DNA of 64,000 nucleotides from Catonia carolina (GCA_035578175.1 JAQMRL010000014.1:15233774-15297773), one strand, 5' to 3'; shown: positions 1 to 11,127, numbered from the stretch's first letter. A program made the numbers and translations. Notes: generated from the sequence alone by a model not told the origin.

Positions 1-547
1 AAAATTTACAGCAATGATGATTGTTTTTTTGATATCCATGGGATTGTGTACCTTCACTGGGTTCCTGAAGGTCAAACAATTAATTAATAATACTACCTTG
101 AGGTGCTTTCTAAACTACGTCAAAGAGTAAGGGAAAAACGCCCCGAAATGTGAAAGGACAAATCATGGGTTCTCCACCAAGACAATGCGCCAGCTCATTC
201 CGCGTTATCTGTCAAGAGGATCCTAGCCGTACAGCATCTCAGTGTTAGAACATCCACCTTATTCACCAAATTTTGCACCATGTGACTTCTACCTGTTCCG
301 TAAGGTGAAATCTGCATTAAAAGGGACAAGATTTGAGTCTGTGGAAGCTATAAAAGAGAAAGCGGCCCGTGTCCTGAAGGAGCTGACAGGATGACTTCCA
401 GCACTGTTTCCAACTGTGAAAAATTTGCATGGAGCGTTGTAGGGCTAGAGAAGGAGTGTACATTGAAGGTGATAATAAGTAATTATGTATAAAATAATAA
501 TAAAATTTTTTACAACGTCAGTCTCATTATTTAATAGCCACACCTCG
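1..547 (+). mobile_element. Foldback mariner (FB-Mar), 3' part, cut by window edge
   Basis: A degenerate mariner transposase reads on the + strand. The Q-D-N-A-P-A-H motif lies near 180 and the stretch related to L-E-H-P-P-Y..A-P-C-D-F near 247-290, with frameshifts. The 3' terminal repeat ends at 547 in GCCACACCTCG and is followed by TA (548-549), the mariner target site. The other copies of this family (27.5, 32.2 and 55.5 kb) carry an inverted copy of the 3' end in place of the normal 5' end; here that side lies outside the window. Confidence 0.85.
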
Positions 548-551
548 TATT

Positions 552-672
552 AGCATGCCAGGCCCTCCGAAAAACATCTACTTTGCACCCTGCAAATGAC
601 ACCTTCAATTCATTCACCACAGGGTCTGGCCGTATAATGAAACTCATTATTTTCAGAGGAGAAACCTCTTGA
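552..672 (-). mobile_element. SINE3 fragment
   Basis: This is the reverse complement of the central module of the SINE3 family: GCATGCCAGGCCCTC, then the CCCTGCAAATGACACC block, then the CACCACAGGGTCTGGC block. Both ends are missing. It sits directly beside the end of the FB-Mar copy. Confidence 0.75.
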
Positions 673-751
673 CTATTATCGGTTTCATAATCATAGACAC
701 CCGAGTTTGAACCATTGCATCTCCAAAACTACAAGTCGGATTTTAACATAA

Positions 752-925
752 GAGGTGTGGATATTAAATAACGAGACTGACATTGTAAAAAATTTTATTT
801 TTATTTTTTACATAATCACTTATTGTCACCTTCAATATACACGTCTTCTCTATCCCTAAAACGCTCCATGCGAATTTTTCATAGTTGGAAACAGTGCTGG
901 AAGTCATCTTCTGTCAGCTCCCTAT
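752..925 (-). mobile_element. FB-Mar 3'-end fragment
   Basis: It begins with the GAGGTGTGG terminal repeat and the AACGAGACTGA block. It then runs through the reversed C-terminal transposase coding region and stops at about 925, where R1 sequence takes over. It is comparable to the inverted left arms of the complete FB-Mar copies. Confidence 0.8.
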
Positions 926-932
926 CGTGTCT

Positions 933-1290
933 CTATCTTGTAATGCATGAAAAATGTAGTAAATGAGGCGATTTCAAAAAAATCGTAGAGGCAGTTTTTG
1001 AGAAAATCGCAAAAAGTGAAAAATTACACGAATAAACTACTACTTCCGGTTGACCGATTTTGATGAAAATGTTCGTGTTGGATCCAGTAGTAGTATCTAA
1101 CTTAAGTTTCAAGTTTCAAGTTCGTACAATGTCCCGTTCTTGAGATATTCTGTTCACACATACACACATAGACCAATCGCTAAAAACATGTTTTTTTGGG
1201 TTCAAAACGTGTAGATCCGGTGAAAACTCAATTTCGAAAAATCTACATGAAAACAATACTTTCCTTCCTATACATTTCATTTTCATTTAA
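933..1290 (-). repeat. R1 repeat, partial
   Basis: Reverse-oriented 5' half of the R1 consensus, including the ATCGGTCAACCGGAAGTAGT block and a short CA run. The 3' half is missing. It ends at a perfect palindrome made from the R1 start. Confidence 0.8.
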
Positions 1291-1340
1291 TTTTTACTTT
1301 CTCTTGCCTATATGAATATATAGGCAAGAGAAAGTAAAAA
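1291..1340. repeat. Perfect 23-nt-arm palindrome of the R1 start
   Basis: Positions 1291-1313 and 1318-1340 are exact reverse complements around a 4-nt loop (GAAT). The arms contain ACTTTCTCTTGCCTATAT, the start of the R1 family. It marks a head-to-head junction between two R1 pieces. Confidence 0.9.
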
Positions 1341-1874
1341 TGTAGTAAATGAGGCGAATTTACATAAAATCGCCGGCCGCATTGGCCTAGTTGGTAACGT
1401 GCTCGCCTCTCATCATGCGTTCTTGAGTTCGAATCCTATTCAGGTACGGCATATTTTCATACGCTACAAAAAAATCATTTCATCCTTCACCGTCTGCATT
1501 AACAGTAATTGCAGAACGGTCGGACGTTAAACCAATAAAAAAAAATTATATAAAATCGTAGAAGCCATTTTTGAAAAAATTACAAAATTTGAATTGCAAA
1601 AATAAATTACTACTTTCGCTGACCAATTTTTGTGAAAATGTTCTTGTTGGGTCCTCTTTTGGTATGTAACTTAAGTTCCAAGTTTCAACTTCGTACGCTA
1701 TTCCATTCTTGAGATATTTCATTCTACACACACATACACAGATAGACCGATCGCTAAAACCATGTTTTTTGGGTACATAGGGCTTGAAAATTTGTATATC
1801 CTTTGAAAAATTGAAATGAAACTAATACTTTCCTTTCCTATTAAATTCATTTTAGGATAAGAGAAAGTAAAAAT
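1341..1874 (-). repeat. R1 repeat, partial, interrupted by SINE1
   Basis: Reverse-oriented 5' half of R1, ending in AAGAGAAAGTAAAAA. SINE1 (1373-1546) is inserted with a near-perfect 12-bp target-site duplication, so this R1 piece predates that insertion. Confidence 0.8.
1373..1546 (+). mobile_element. SINE1 (tRNA-derived), tail type A
   Basis: The head carries a pol III A box (TGGCCTAGTTGG) and a B box (AGTTCGAATCC) about 45 bp apart, as in a tRNA, followed by an unrelated core and an A-rich tail. It is flanked by TACATAAAATCG (1361-1372) and TATATAAAATCG (1547-1558), an 11/12 duplication. It is not a functional tRNA gene because the head does not fold with a complete acceptor stem and is followed by SINE body and tail. 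The tail ends in GGACGTTAAACC plus A-run. Confidence 0.88.
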
Positions 1875-2216
1875 GAACTAGGTGTATTGGAATATACGAA
1901 TTGAATACAGCGTTAATAATCTAGACGTGTAAGTTTTGTTATCCTGGCAAATTGTATACTCCATTTTCAAGTCTATTCGATGCTGTAAACAAACAAAAAA
2001 AAGTGCATTGAAGGACATGTCGACGATCCGATGTTGATGACTTGTGATGTATTCAGATGAACACAAAAGGTAGTTAAATGACCAATAGAAGATTCGAGCG
2101 AACACAATACTCGTTCTTCGCGTCCGATTTAAAAACGACCTCTCATTATAATAACACTCACTGTATAGCACAGAACGTGCTATAGGTGTACAAAAAAAAA
2201 ACTTTCACTAAAAGAT
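1875..2216. other. No recognised feature
   Basis: AT-rich spacer between two R1 copies. I see no convincing exon, repeat boundary or RNA gene. Confidence 0.4.
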
Positions 2217-2358
2217 TGTTTGCTTTCTCTTGCCTATATGAATATATGGGAAGGAAATTAGGCCTATTGTTTTCATGTCGATTTTCCGAAATCGAGTTTT
2301 CACCGGATCTATACGTTTTCAGACCTCCTGAACCCAAAACACATGTTCATAGCGATTG

Positions 2359-2429
<71 letters not shown>

Positions 2430-2466
2430 CGTGTGGGCGTGCGTGCGTGCGTGTGTGTGCGTGTGC

Positions 2467-2497
<31 letters not shown>

Positions 2498-2499
2498 TG

Positions 2500-2571
<72 letters not shown>

Positions 2572-3337
2572 TCTCAAGAACGGAAAATCGTACGAAGTTA
2601 GAACTTACAACTTAAGTTAGGTACTACTAGAGGACTCGACACAAACATTTTCTTCATAATTGGTCGACCGGAAGTTGTAGTTTATTCGTGTCATTTTTCA
2701 CTTTTTTCCAATTTTCTCAAAAACGGCTCTTACGATTTTTTTTAAAAAAGCCTCATTTACTACATTTTTCATGCTCTACAAGATAAGGCAGGTGCTATGT
2801 CTGCAGAAATTCTTGGAAAGGTTGTTTTCTCGTAAAAGAATGGTGTTTTAAGATTGCGATTTGAATATGCATTTTAGCGCAAAAATGTATATAATAAAAG
2901 TTGTAGAAAATTTGAAATCCTACAACTTTTATGCCAAACATTTTTTTGTATAAAGCTTAATTAACGGGTAATTAGCCATTTTGTTTTTTCTCACGAAAAC
3001 GTGTAAAAAATCGATTTTTTAAGATTTTAGCCATAGTATGCATTTTACGACAAAAGTGTATAATCAAATTTATAGGAAATTAAAAGATCTACAATATTTA
3101 TTTTAAGCATTTTTCTCTACAGAGCCTAGTTTACGTGAAAGAGTGATTTTCCGTAATTTTAAGCCAAACTGAGGTTGATTTTCATTTTGCATCATTCACT
3201 CATGATTAAATTAAGGTTATGTTTTTGAGCTTAGTTTTTTGTTTGTTTCTAATGTTTTATTACTAATGTTAGGTTATATTGTTAATTATTTGCATTGGCA
3301 AGAGAAAGTTGTGTGAGTGTTTCACACCATCTTTTTT
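2217..3337 (+). repeat. R1 repeat, full length, expanded microsatellite
   Basis: Runs from CTTTCTCTTGCC to the 3' hairpin region, ending in TTTCACACCAT plus a T-run. It contains a (GT)n tract expanded to about 200 bp. The two internal modules and the perfect hairpin around 2897-2934 (ATAAAAGTTGTAG with CTACAACTTTTAT) are recognisable. There is no coding capacity; the Cys/Val and Thr/His repeat frames across it are artefacts of the microsatellite. Confidence 0.85.
2359..2565. repeat. (GT)n/(GC)n microsatellite inside R1
   Basis: Long GT run broken by GCGC and GTGCGTGC stretches. It lies at the same position in R1 (after GCGATTGGTCT) where other copies carry short GT runs. Confidence 0.97.
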
Positions 3338-3630
3338 TTAATTTTTATTTGTTATCGGGAACTGTTCATTATTGAAAACTGCCCAATTTTATCGCTGCTT
3401 TGCTGTATTATTTGACGTGAATGAGGCATGAGTTTGAACAGGGACCCCGAAGAGTTTGTTCACGGATGGTTGTCAGCTGGTCACCATACAAAGTCACTTG
3501 CCCAACCGGTGTTACTTAACAAATAATAGCGGCCTTTTTCTACCAGCTGACTGACTGGGCTGGTCCGCAGGCCTTCATTAAAAGATAAATATATTTTTAT
3601 TTGTCAGTGATTCAGTATTGATTAATAATT
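3338..3630. other. No recognised feature
   Basis: Apparently single-copy within the window, with moderate GC. No open frame or terminal repeat could be supported. Confidence 0.4.
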
Positions 3631-3765
3631 TATTACTTTCTCTTGCCCTAATTTGAAATCGAGTTTTCAGCAGATATACACGTTTTCAGGTCCCTGGACC
3701 CGAAAACACGTTTTTAGCAATTGGTGTGTGTGTGTGTGTGTGTGTGTGCGCATGTTTGTTCTGCG
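3631..3765 (+). repeat. R1 repeat, 5' fragment
   Basis: Starts ACTTTCTCTTGCC, includes the GAGTTTTCA and GTTTTCAGG blocks and a (TG)n run, then stops before the central part of R1. Confidence 0.75.
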
Positions 3766-4118
3766 GCCCCAAATATGAAACCTAGTTTACATAAACAAAA
3801 TTTGAATTAAGTTGACAATATCAGTTTTCCGGGTCACAGTAAGTGTTTTTGAAGGGGTTTTTAACATAATTTTGGTGAAGGCTAATTGAACACGGCAAAC
3901 GATAAACTTAATTCAAAATAAGTGGGAGAAAATCAAAGATATGAACCAAAAGTGATGATATTTATGTGGTTTACACGGCAAACACACAAAAGAAAAAAAG
4001 AAAAAATATAATGTCACTGTCGCCTCCTTTGATTTGGTACTGTGGTCCTGGCCATCAAAGCTTCCGACTAACGGCAGAGGGAAGCCGCCAATAGTTCCGA
4101 CAGGGGCGGTAGGCCGTG

Positions 4119-4500
4119 TCAGCACTGTAGAGGGTTTGTAATCGCCCCTACCTCATGGTGATTATACAGAGTGCTTCGACCAGACATCCACCATTGGCAC
4201 ACAGGTACCGGATTCCGACGAAGACTCATCGATGACCCCGCGAGAGTTCTCTCTCGCTTCCACTTGCCGACCCGACATTGTAAGCCGTCGACCGGGATCG
4301 TCATTGCCCGCTGCCGCGAGTTATGCCCACAGCGGTCCTTCGACTGAGCCTTGCGTTCACCAGATACCGACGAAGCAGCCATCGACGCACTGCGAGGGAG
4401 GAAGATGACGTCTCCACAGGACGACGACACGCCGTGTCGCCCACGTCCTCGACCGCCACCACGACTACGACCTTTTTGGGGCCCTTTTCAGGGCCCCAAA
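4119..4500 (+). repeat. GC-rich repeat ending in a histone-type stem-loop
   Basis: A GC-rich island in AT-rich DNA. Its 3' end carries GGCCCTTTTCAGGGCC (4480-4495), which matches the 3' stem-loop of replication-dependent histone mRNAs. Here the stem extends to 11 perfect base pairs around the loop TTTC. A diverged copy lies inverted at 61895-62330. No histone protein can be read in any frame. It could be a decayed histone-unit copy or an unrelated transposon that ends in such a hairpin. Confidence 0.55.
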
Positions 4501-4718
4501 CTTTTAAGGTTTCCCCACGCTGCTTAATATCGTTATCCCGTGACATATAATATTTTGTGATTCAGAAGATAGTACAAAGTTGCTAATGAACAAAAAATGT
4601 AAGATAACTTCTTTATCAGGAGTTCCGGGTTCGATTTCTGGTCAGGTTTGCGATTTTTAAATCCCTCTTTTCATCAAACACTCTTCATCTTCTACATTAG
4701 CAGTAATTTGTAAAACCG
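4501..4718. other. No recognised feature
   Basis: Short AT-rich spacer between the GC-rich repeat and an R1 copy. Confidence 0.35.
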
Positions 4719-5935
4719 TAAAACAAAAATCCGGTGTGAAACACTCATACGACTTTTTCTTACCAATACAAATAATTAATAACAATATAACCTAACATTA
4801 GTAATAAATAAAACATTAGAAATAAACAAACTAACTAACCACAATAAAAATAACCTAATTTTAATCATGAGTGAAAGACGCAAAATGAAAATCAACCTCA
4901 GTTTGGCTTAAAAATACGGCAAATCACTCATTCACGCAAAACTAGGTTCTGTAGAGAAACATGCTTAAATAAAAGTTGTAGATCTTTTAATTTCCTATAA
5001 ATTTGATTATACACTTTTGTCGTAAAATGCATACTTAGGTTGAAATCTTAAAAAAATCGATTTTTGTACACATTTTCGTAAAAAAAAACAGAAAATCGCT
5101 AATTACCGCTTAACTAAAGTGTTATAAAAAAAGTTATAGAAAAAGCGTTTTACAAAAACATGTTTAAAATAAAAGTTGTAGGATTTTAAATTCTCTATAA
5201 CTTTTATCGTATACATTTTTGCGCTAAAATGCACATTAAAGCCACAATCTAAAAAAAAATTTTTTTACGAGAAAACAACCTATCCAAGAATTTCAGCAGA
5301 CATGGCGCCTACCGTATCTTGTAGAGCATAAAAAATTTAGTAAATAAGACGATTTAAAAAAAATCGTAGGAGGCGTTTTCGAAAAAAATCGCAAAAAAGT
5401 GAAAATAACACGAATAAACTACTACTTCCGGTTGACCGATTTTGATATATATTTTTTTTATTTAACGTCCGACTATTCTGCAATTACTGCTAATGCAGAC
5501 GGTGAAGGATGAAATGATTTTTTGTAACGTATGAAAATATGCCGTGCCTGAATGGGATTCGAACCCAAGACCGCATGATGAGAGGCGAGCTTCTTACCAA
5601 CTATGCCAATGTGGGCGGCAAACCGACCGATTTTGATAAAAAATGTTTGTGTTGGGTCCGGTAGTAGTATTTTACTTAAATTTCAAGTTCGTACAATGTT
5701 CCGCTCTTGAGGTATTTTGTTTATACACGCACACACACACACACACGCACACACACACGCACACACACATGCGCGCGCACACACACACATAACAATCGCT
5801 AAAACATGTTTTTTGGGTTCAGGGTGTTTGAAAACGTGTACACCCGGTGAAAACTCGATTTCGAAAATTGACAAGAAAACAATACTTTCTTCCTTTTCTA
5901 TTACTTCCATCATCTAGACAAGAGAAAGTAAAAAT
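4719..5935 (-). repeat. R1 repeat, full length, interrupted by SINE1
   Basis: Reverse orientation, from GGTGTGAAACACTC (R1 3' hairpin) to GACAAGAGAAAGTAAAAA (R1 start). It includes the CA/CG-rich microsatellite near 5722-5790. A SINE1 copy (5448-5624) splits it with a perfect 14-bp duplication. Confidence 0.88.
5448..5624 (-). mobile_element. SINE1, tail type A
   Basis: Reverse orientation. The B box complement GGATTCGAACCC and A-box region are recognisable, and the tail is the TTAACGTCCGAC type. It is flanked by perfect GACCGATTTTGATA copies at 5434-5447 and 5625-5638. Confidence 0.9.
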
Positions 5936-6485
5936 TGTTCGTTGAAGAGCCATAACAAATAATTTACTTTGATTTTCTCTGTAGGTACAGTTTCCTAAAC
6001 ACCCTGTAGAAATAGAATAAGAAGTAGAAGAAGAAGAAGAATACGCATAGAGAAAACTACCGTAGTTTATTATTAATTTATTATATGCCTACATATATCA
6101 TACAGCATGGACCATTCTTCATGTATGTGCTTTGGACCCACGCACCAATCTCTTTGGCTCTTTAATTTCAATCTCTTTGTGGCCATTGATCTCTTCTTTG
6201 TGGCGCCACAATCAGATCTTTCAGCAATGCAATATCCATGAAATCGATCACGTTCTCATCTTATTCCGTCGTAAAGACAACCGACCCGTCTATCACTTAC
6301 ACTTTCATAGCACTAGATGAACAGCAAACTTCAATGATCTTCGCGTGGATGTAAATTAACCTCGAAACTAAAAAAACCTAACCAGGACTATGGTAAGAAA
6401 ATTATTCGGATAAAAAAACGATCTTATAATATGCTCTATTTCCCAAAAAAAAAATCGTGGATTACGCCATGGAATTTTGGAGAAA
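5936..6485. other. No recognised feature
   Basis: Spacer with a short purine-rich (GAA)n run near 6020-6045. A 62-codon frame at 6132-6320 has no recognisable similarity and is probably chance. Confidence 0.4.
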
Positions 6486-6544
6486 AAATGTGGTGTGAAA
6501 CACTCTCACGACTTTTTATTGCCAGTACAAACAATGAACCATAT
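6486..6544 (-). repeat. R1 repeat, 3' piece, left of the Jockey insertion
   Basis: GGTGTGAAACACTC to ATGAACCATAT. It continues at 11128 after the Jockey element; the last 11 bases are the target-site duplication. Confidence 0.85.
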
Positions 6545-6834
6545 TTTTTTTTTTTTTTTTTAATAAATAATTACTATACACAATCAGTAAGAAGTTACTA
6601 TAAGTGAATGATGTAATACAAAATAACATGAAGGAGAGGGCTTCCATTAAAGCCCTTCCATAAAACAAAGCAACTAAAAATACATTGTATACAATTTAAC
6701 TATTTTTTTTCCATTCTTAATTGTTTTTAAGAGTCATAAAACATTTAACCTGTTAGTTATTTATGTAAATTATTTTGTTAATTTTTTGTTTAATTATTTT
6801 AGTGTGTTATTTTCTTTATTTAGTTTTTGTCTCT

Positions 6835-9608
6835 TTATAATCTGTCACGGAGATCCAAAACATGATGCCGTTTCAAACATCTGGTGGTTTCACTATTGTC
6901 CAGTAAATTCAAAGCCAAATGATTTATATGCGATGACAATTTTACGTGATATTTTTCGCTGAGCCTTCTTATTTCTTCTTTAACAAATGGAATGTTTAAG
7001 TACTCGTGCACTTCAGCGTTTCTTGCATACCAAGGAGCATTTATCAAATTTCTTAATACTTTATTCTGAAACCTTTGAATAATATTTATATTACTGTTAC
7101 TAGCAGTCCCCCATAGTTGAAGGCCGTACTTCCAGACAGGGCTGAGCATAGCTTTGTACACTGCTATTTTGTTTTCCAATGAGAGAGATGACTTTCTGCC
7201 TAGCAACCAATACAGTTTATTAAATTTCACATCTAATTCTTTGCGTTTCATCGTAATGTGTTTCTTCCATGTTAATCTTTTGTCTAGGTGTAAACCTAAA
7301 TATTTAACATCACTTTCTTGAGGCAATATTTCATCCAGTCGCACTGGAGGACAAACTCTCTGGTTCATGCTGAATGTGACATGACTAGACTTCGTTGTAT
7401 TCACTTTTATCCGCCACTTCTGAAGCCACAACAAAATTCGTTTAATTGGTTCTGGAGTTTATCCGAAGCTATATGCGGGTCTTCACAACAAGCCAGAATC
7501 GCTGTATCATCCGCAAAAGTAGCTGTAATTACACCTTCGGATTCGGGTACATCGGCAGTAAACAAAGCGTATAGTACTGGTCCAAGAACTGAACCCTGAG
7601 GCACTCCAGATTCAATGTTGTAAAAAGATGAAAGCTCCTCTTGAAATATAACTTGAAAAACCCGATGTTCTAAGTATGATTTTAGTAGCAGATAAAAGGG
7701 TTGTGGTAAAAACATTTTTAATTTATATAACAGACCACAATGCCACACCTTATCAAATGCTTGCATGACGTCCAAAAATGCTGCAGAACAATATTCTTTA
7801 TTTTCTAAACATACAGTGATCGCATGAACAATCCTATGAACCTGTTCAGTTGTAGAATGGCCAGTTTGAAAACCGAACTGATGATCTGGTATCAGATTGA
7901 ATTCGGTTAAAAGAGGTTTCAATCTCGTTAAAAATAATTTTTCAAACACTTTAGAAAGGACCGGCAACAGGCTAATAGGTCTATAAGATGTAACATTACT
8001 AGCTGGTTTTTTCAGGTTTTAGAATCATTATGATCTGAGAGTACTTCCATTGGGACGGATAATGGGTGGTTCGCAAAATTCCATTGAACAATGAAGCAAG
8101 AAATATCAAAGCTTTATTTGGAAGCTGCTGAAGAACTTTTGCAGTAATTAAATCATATCCAGGAGCTTTCTTAATATTAAGGCTATAGATGATATTTTTG
8201 ATTTCTTGTATCGTAAAAGGTTTAATAGGCAGACTCATCGGAAGAGGTGAGTTTAGAAATTCCAAAATGTCTTGATCGTCGGCGTTTTGCACTCCTGGAT
8301 GAGGCTTAAATACTGAAGAAAGGTGTTGTGCAAATAATTCTGCTTTTTGTTTATTATTTTTTGCCCAGCCACCATTGGCATCCCTGACAGCCGGAATAGT
8401 AAGAACAGGTCGGTTTAAGTACTTTGTAGCTTTCCAGAGAGAGTACCCATCCCTGTCAGAATTAGACAAATTTTCAAGATGGTCTTTGAAAGTGTCATTT
8501 TTAATTTTAAGAAGCAGAAATTTTAGATCACGGGATGCCCTATTTAATGCAGTCTTGTCTATTGGATTCCTGCTGGCCTGCCAAACGCGGCGAAGTCTCC
8601 GTTTCTCCAGGATCTTGTTTTTTACCTCTTGGGTAAAAAAAGTACCGTCTGCATTAGCAGCAATTTGCAAAACAGTCGGACGTTAAACCAAAAAAAAAAA
8701 AAAAAAAAAAAATCTCGGGGATAGTTGTAACCCTCAGGTACAGAAACACTAACTGCAGGAGTTGCTTTCCGAGCTGCTCTCTGAACCAGAACATTAAAGT
8801 ATTCCGTGGCATTATCAATGTCATCTCCACATTTAAGCGGCACATTTAAATAAATAACCTCGTCAATACATTGGCGAAATGCATCCCAATCGGTCCTGTT
8901 GTTATAAAGATTAGGAGGTTTTTGTTTCTTTATTACATGAGTGCTGATTGTTGCTATCACTGGCGAGTGATCAGATGAACTATCGAAACAAGGTTCAACA
9001 TCTACATAAAATTTTGACAAGTTTTTACTGACGAAAAAGTCTAATAAGTCCGGAATTTTATTAACCGCCGTGGGCCAATACTCGTATGTCGGTTGTCCTG
9101 TTGAAAAGATATTTAAATTATTAGCATCTGTACAAAGTTTCAAAGCTCTACCTCGTGGGGTGGTGAGACGGCAACCCCAATTTACATTTTTAGAATTCCA
9201 ATCGCCTCCTGAAAGAAAACGACAGCCTAATGTTTGAAAGTAATCATGAAACATGTCTTTACTAATACGATGCCGGGGTGGACAATAGACCGATGATACC
9301 ATTAAGTCACCGTGCCAATCTTGAATTCGAATGGATGTTGCCTGAATATGAGGAGTCTTATAACCCGGCATTACACAATGTTTTAATGTATTCTTAATAA
9401 TTATAGCTGTTCCGCCGTGCGCAGTTCCATCTGGATGTTGAGTTTCATAAAATGAAAAACCAGACATTTTAAAATAATTTTTATCAGTAAAATGTGTTTC
9501 AGATATTAAAACAATATCAAGATTATTCATATTAATAAAAGTTTGAACTTCCTGGCTGCGATGAGACAAGCCATTTATATTCCAAAGCCCTATTCGCAGA
9601 CTAATCAT
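6835..9608 (-). pseudogene. Jockey ORF2 (AP-endonuclease and reverse transcriptase), broken
   Basis: ORF2 nicks target DNA and copies the element RNA onto it. The N-terminal endonuclease (9608 to about 8960) shows W-N-I-N-G-L, S-E-T-H-F, G-G-D-W-N-S-K-N and S-S-D-H-S-P-V motifs. The reverse transcriptase follows, with P-Q-G-S-V-L-G-P and F-A-D-D (about 7501-7520). The C-terminal domain ends at 6835. At least three lesions are visible: a truncated SINE1 piece at about 8640-8712, a +1 shift near 8012 (an A-run lengthened) and a -1 shift near 7433. A frame restored across these would be about 900 residues, usual for Jockey. Confidence 0.9.
8640..8712 (+). mobile_element. 5'-truncated SINE1 (tail type A) inside Jockey ORF2
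   Basis: CCGTCTGCATTAGCAGCAAT through GGACGTTAAACC and about 24 A's match the last 50 bp of SINE1 tail A. It lies opposite to ORF2 and interrupts the endonuclease-RT linker. The duplication at its borders is unclear. Confidence 0.8.
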
Positions 9609-10887
9609 TTACATAGTTTATTAATGACTGTCGACAAAAGGCCCATTAAAGTCCCCATTTGTTGAACCAATATTTCTATCTGCTGTGATAATTTTTGTAG
9701 CCGCTCGTCAGAAGAGCTAGTATTATTTTTCAATACCTCGGCGTAAGTATGATTTTGATCTTCCGATACAGATCGACGTTGAGGTAGACGACCTACATTA
9801 GGTAAGGCATTGGGCTTGAAGTAAACATTATCAGGCATTTCTTCCACTACACGTTGATGATCTTTGTTATCACGTTTCCCCTTAGACTTACGCGCTAAAA
9901 TTTCCTTATATACACGGCAACCTTTGTAATTAGCAGGATGTTCCTCTAAGCAAAGAGCACATGTTGGTGGAGACTTGTCAGTTTTTGGACAATCGCTCGT
10001 ATTGTGCGCTTGAGCACATTTCACACATCTGTACGGACGCATAAAATTATTTTTAGTATGCCCATACTGTTGACAGCGCATGCACTGAACTATGGAATTA
10101 TTTTTACGCGGAGGTTCGAATTTAACCACACAATTAGAAATATATTTAATGTCAAAAATTTCTTTATTATTGTCTTATGGTTCTAGATTGACAAAAAACA
10201 TTGGAAGCGGTAATTTAGTCTTATAATGGCGAACATTAATAATACTACCTTTTATTGTATGTCCACATTTTTCTATCTCCTCTTTTATAATGTCAACAGG
10301 AGTAGAATAGTGCAAGTTTTTGAGCACAACTCTGTACGCTTTCTCATCCTTTCTTGTGAAAGTGTGTCCTATTAAATTTTCCCTTCGGATTATATCTATA
10401 AGTGTCTTATAAATTTCTGAGACATAATTCGCAATTGCTTACCGTTTATGACTTTAATTGAATAATCATTTTTTGAAACCTCAGATTCAAACAACTCTGT
10501 TAGTTTCACAATATTTGTGATACCGTATAACATAATCGGCGGAGGTTTCACAGATTTTATTGATGCCAACTGATCTTCAATCCCTTCCATTTGTAGATTA
10601 CTGAACTTATTTTTAAGTTCCACCTCACATAATATATCATTTGTTAACCTGGGCGTTCGTTTAGTACGAAAAACAGGTATTGTGTGCCATTGCGATATAT
10701 TTTCTTCTCCAACAGAATCACAGCTGTTATATAAATTCAATTCTATTTTCCGCGACTGTTTCCGTGGGTCTCTGCTCGAGGGAGGAGAAGAAGAAGGACG
10801 CTTGATACCGCCCGCCATTTGTACAATTGAGTTGTCACTGCTGTAACAGCGTCTTTCACAGCTGACATGGTTGCAGCTCACAAGCAA
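9605..10887 (-). pseudogene. Jockey ORF1 (gag-like nucleic-acid-binding protein), broken
   Basis: In Jockey elements ORF1 encodes the RNA-binding protein of the retrotransposition particle. The N-terminal part (10887-10396) is rich in Ser, Pro and Arg. The middle (about 10130-10395) resembles the PRE_C2HC domain that precedes zinc knuckles in these proteins. The C-terminal part (10129-9605) has CCHC-type knuckles: C-M-R-C-Q-Q-Y-G-H, then C-V-K-C and C-A-L-C units. The first knuckle ends in Phe where the fourth Cys is expected. A frameshift near 10400 and an in-frame stop near 10180 interrupt the frame. The start at 10887 is the first Met of the open frame. Confidence 0.85.
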
Positions 10888-11127
10888 TCAGCTGTTCCTG
10901 AACTTTTCTGATCAGATAGATAAATCGTCAACAATAGGTTAAAAATTGCAAACACAAAATTAAATAATTTAACAAAACAAAATTAAATCATATTTGATAA
11001 ATTAGATAGTCATTGACTTACATAATCACATTTTCTAGTAGAAACGCACTAATAGAAAGAAAAAAAACTTTAAATAATTAGCACAGTAAAATTTACACGT
11101 CTTGCTACTTACACTGCCTTATGAATC

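Larger units (their letters stand above)
6545..11127 (-). mobile_element. Full-length Jockey-superfamily non-LTR retrotransposon, inactivated
   Basis: A 4.58-kb insertion in an R1 copy, flanked by perfect ATGAACCATAT duplications (6534-6544 and 11128-11138). Reading leftward it has a roughly 240-bp leader, ORF1 (gag-like, zinc knuckles) and ORF2 (endonuclease plus reverse transcriptase). ORF2 starts at the ORF1 stop in an ATGA overlap (9605-9608). A 3' UTR follows with a possible hairpin (GGGCTT/AAGCCC near 6637-6655), then a poly(A) tail seen as T's at 6545-6560. The length and layout are those of Jockey elements. Both ORFs are broken, so the copy is dead. Confidence 0.93.

Noticed and set aside
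1373..1440. tRNA gene
   Set aside because: A and B boxes are present, but the sequence continues into a SINE body with A-tail and target duplication; the same applies to every SINE1 and SINE2 head.
2186..2620. Open frames of Cys-Val, Thr-His or Val-Cys repeats
   Set aside because: They are translations of the (GT)n microsatellite in R1, open in several frames on both strands; no gene.
4323..4550. Histone gene at the GC-rich repeat
   Set aside because: The stem-loop is histone-like but no core or linker histone sequence can be read in any frame.
6132..6320. 62-codon open frame
   Set aside because: No similarity to any known family that I can see, no context; expected by chance.
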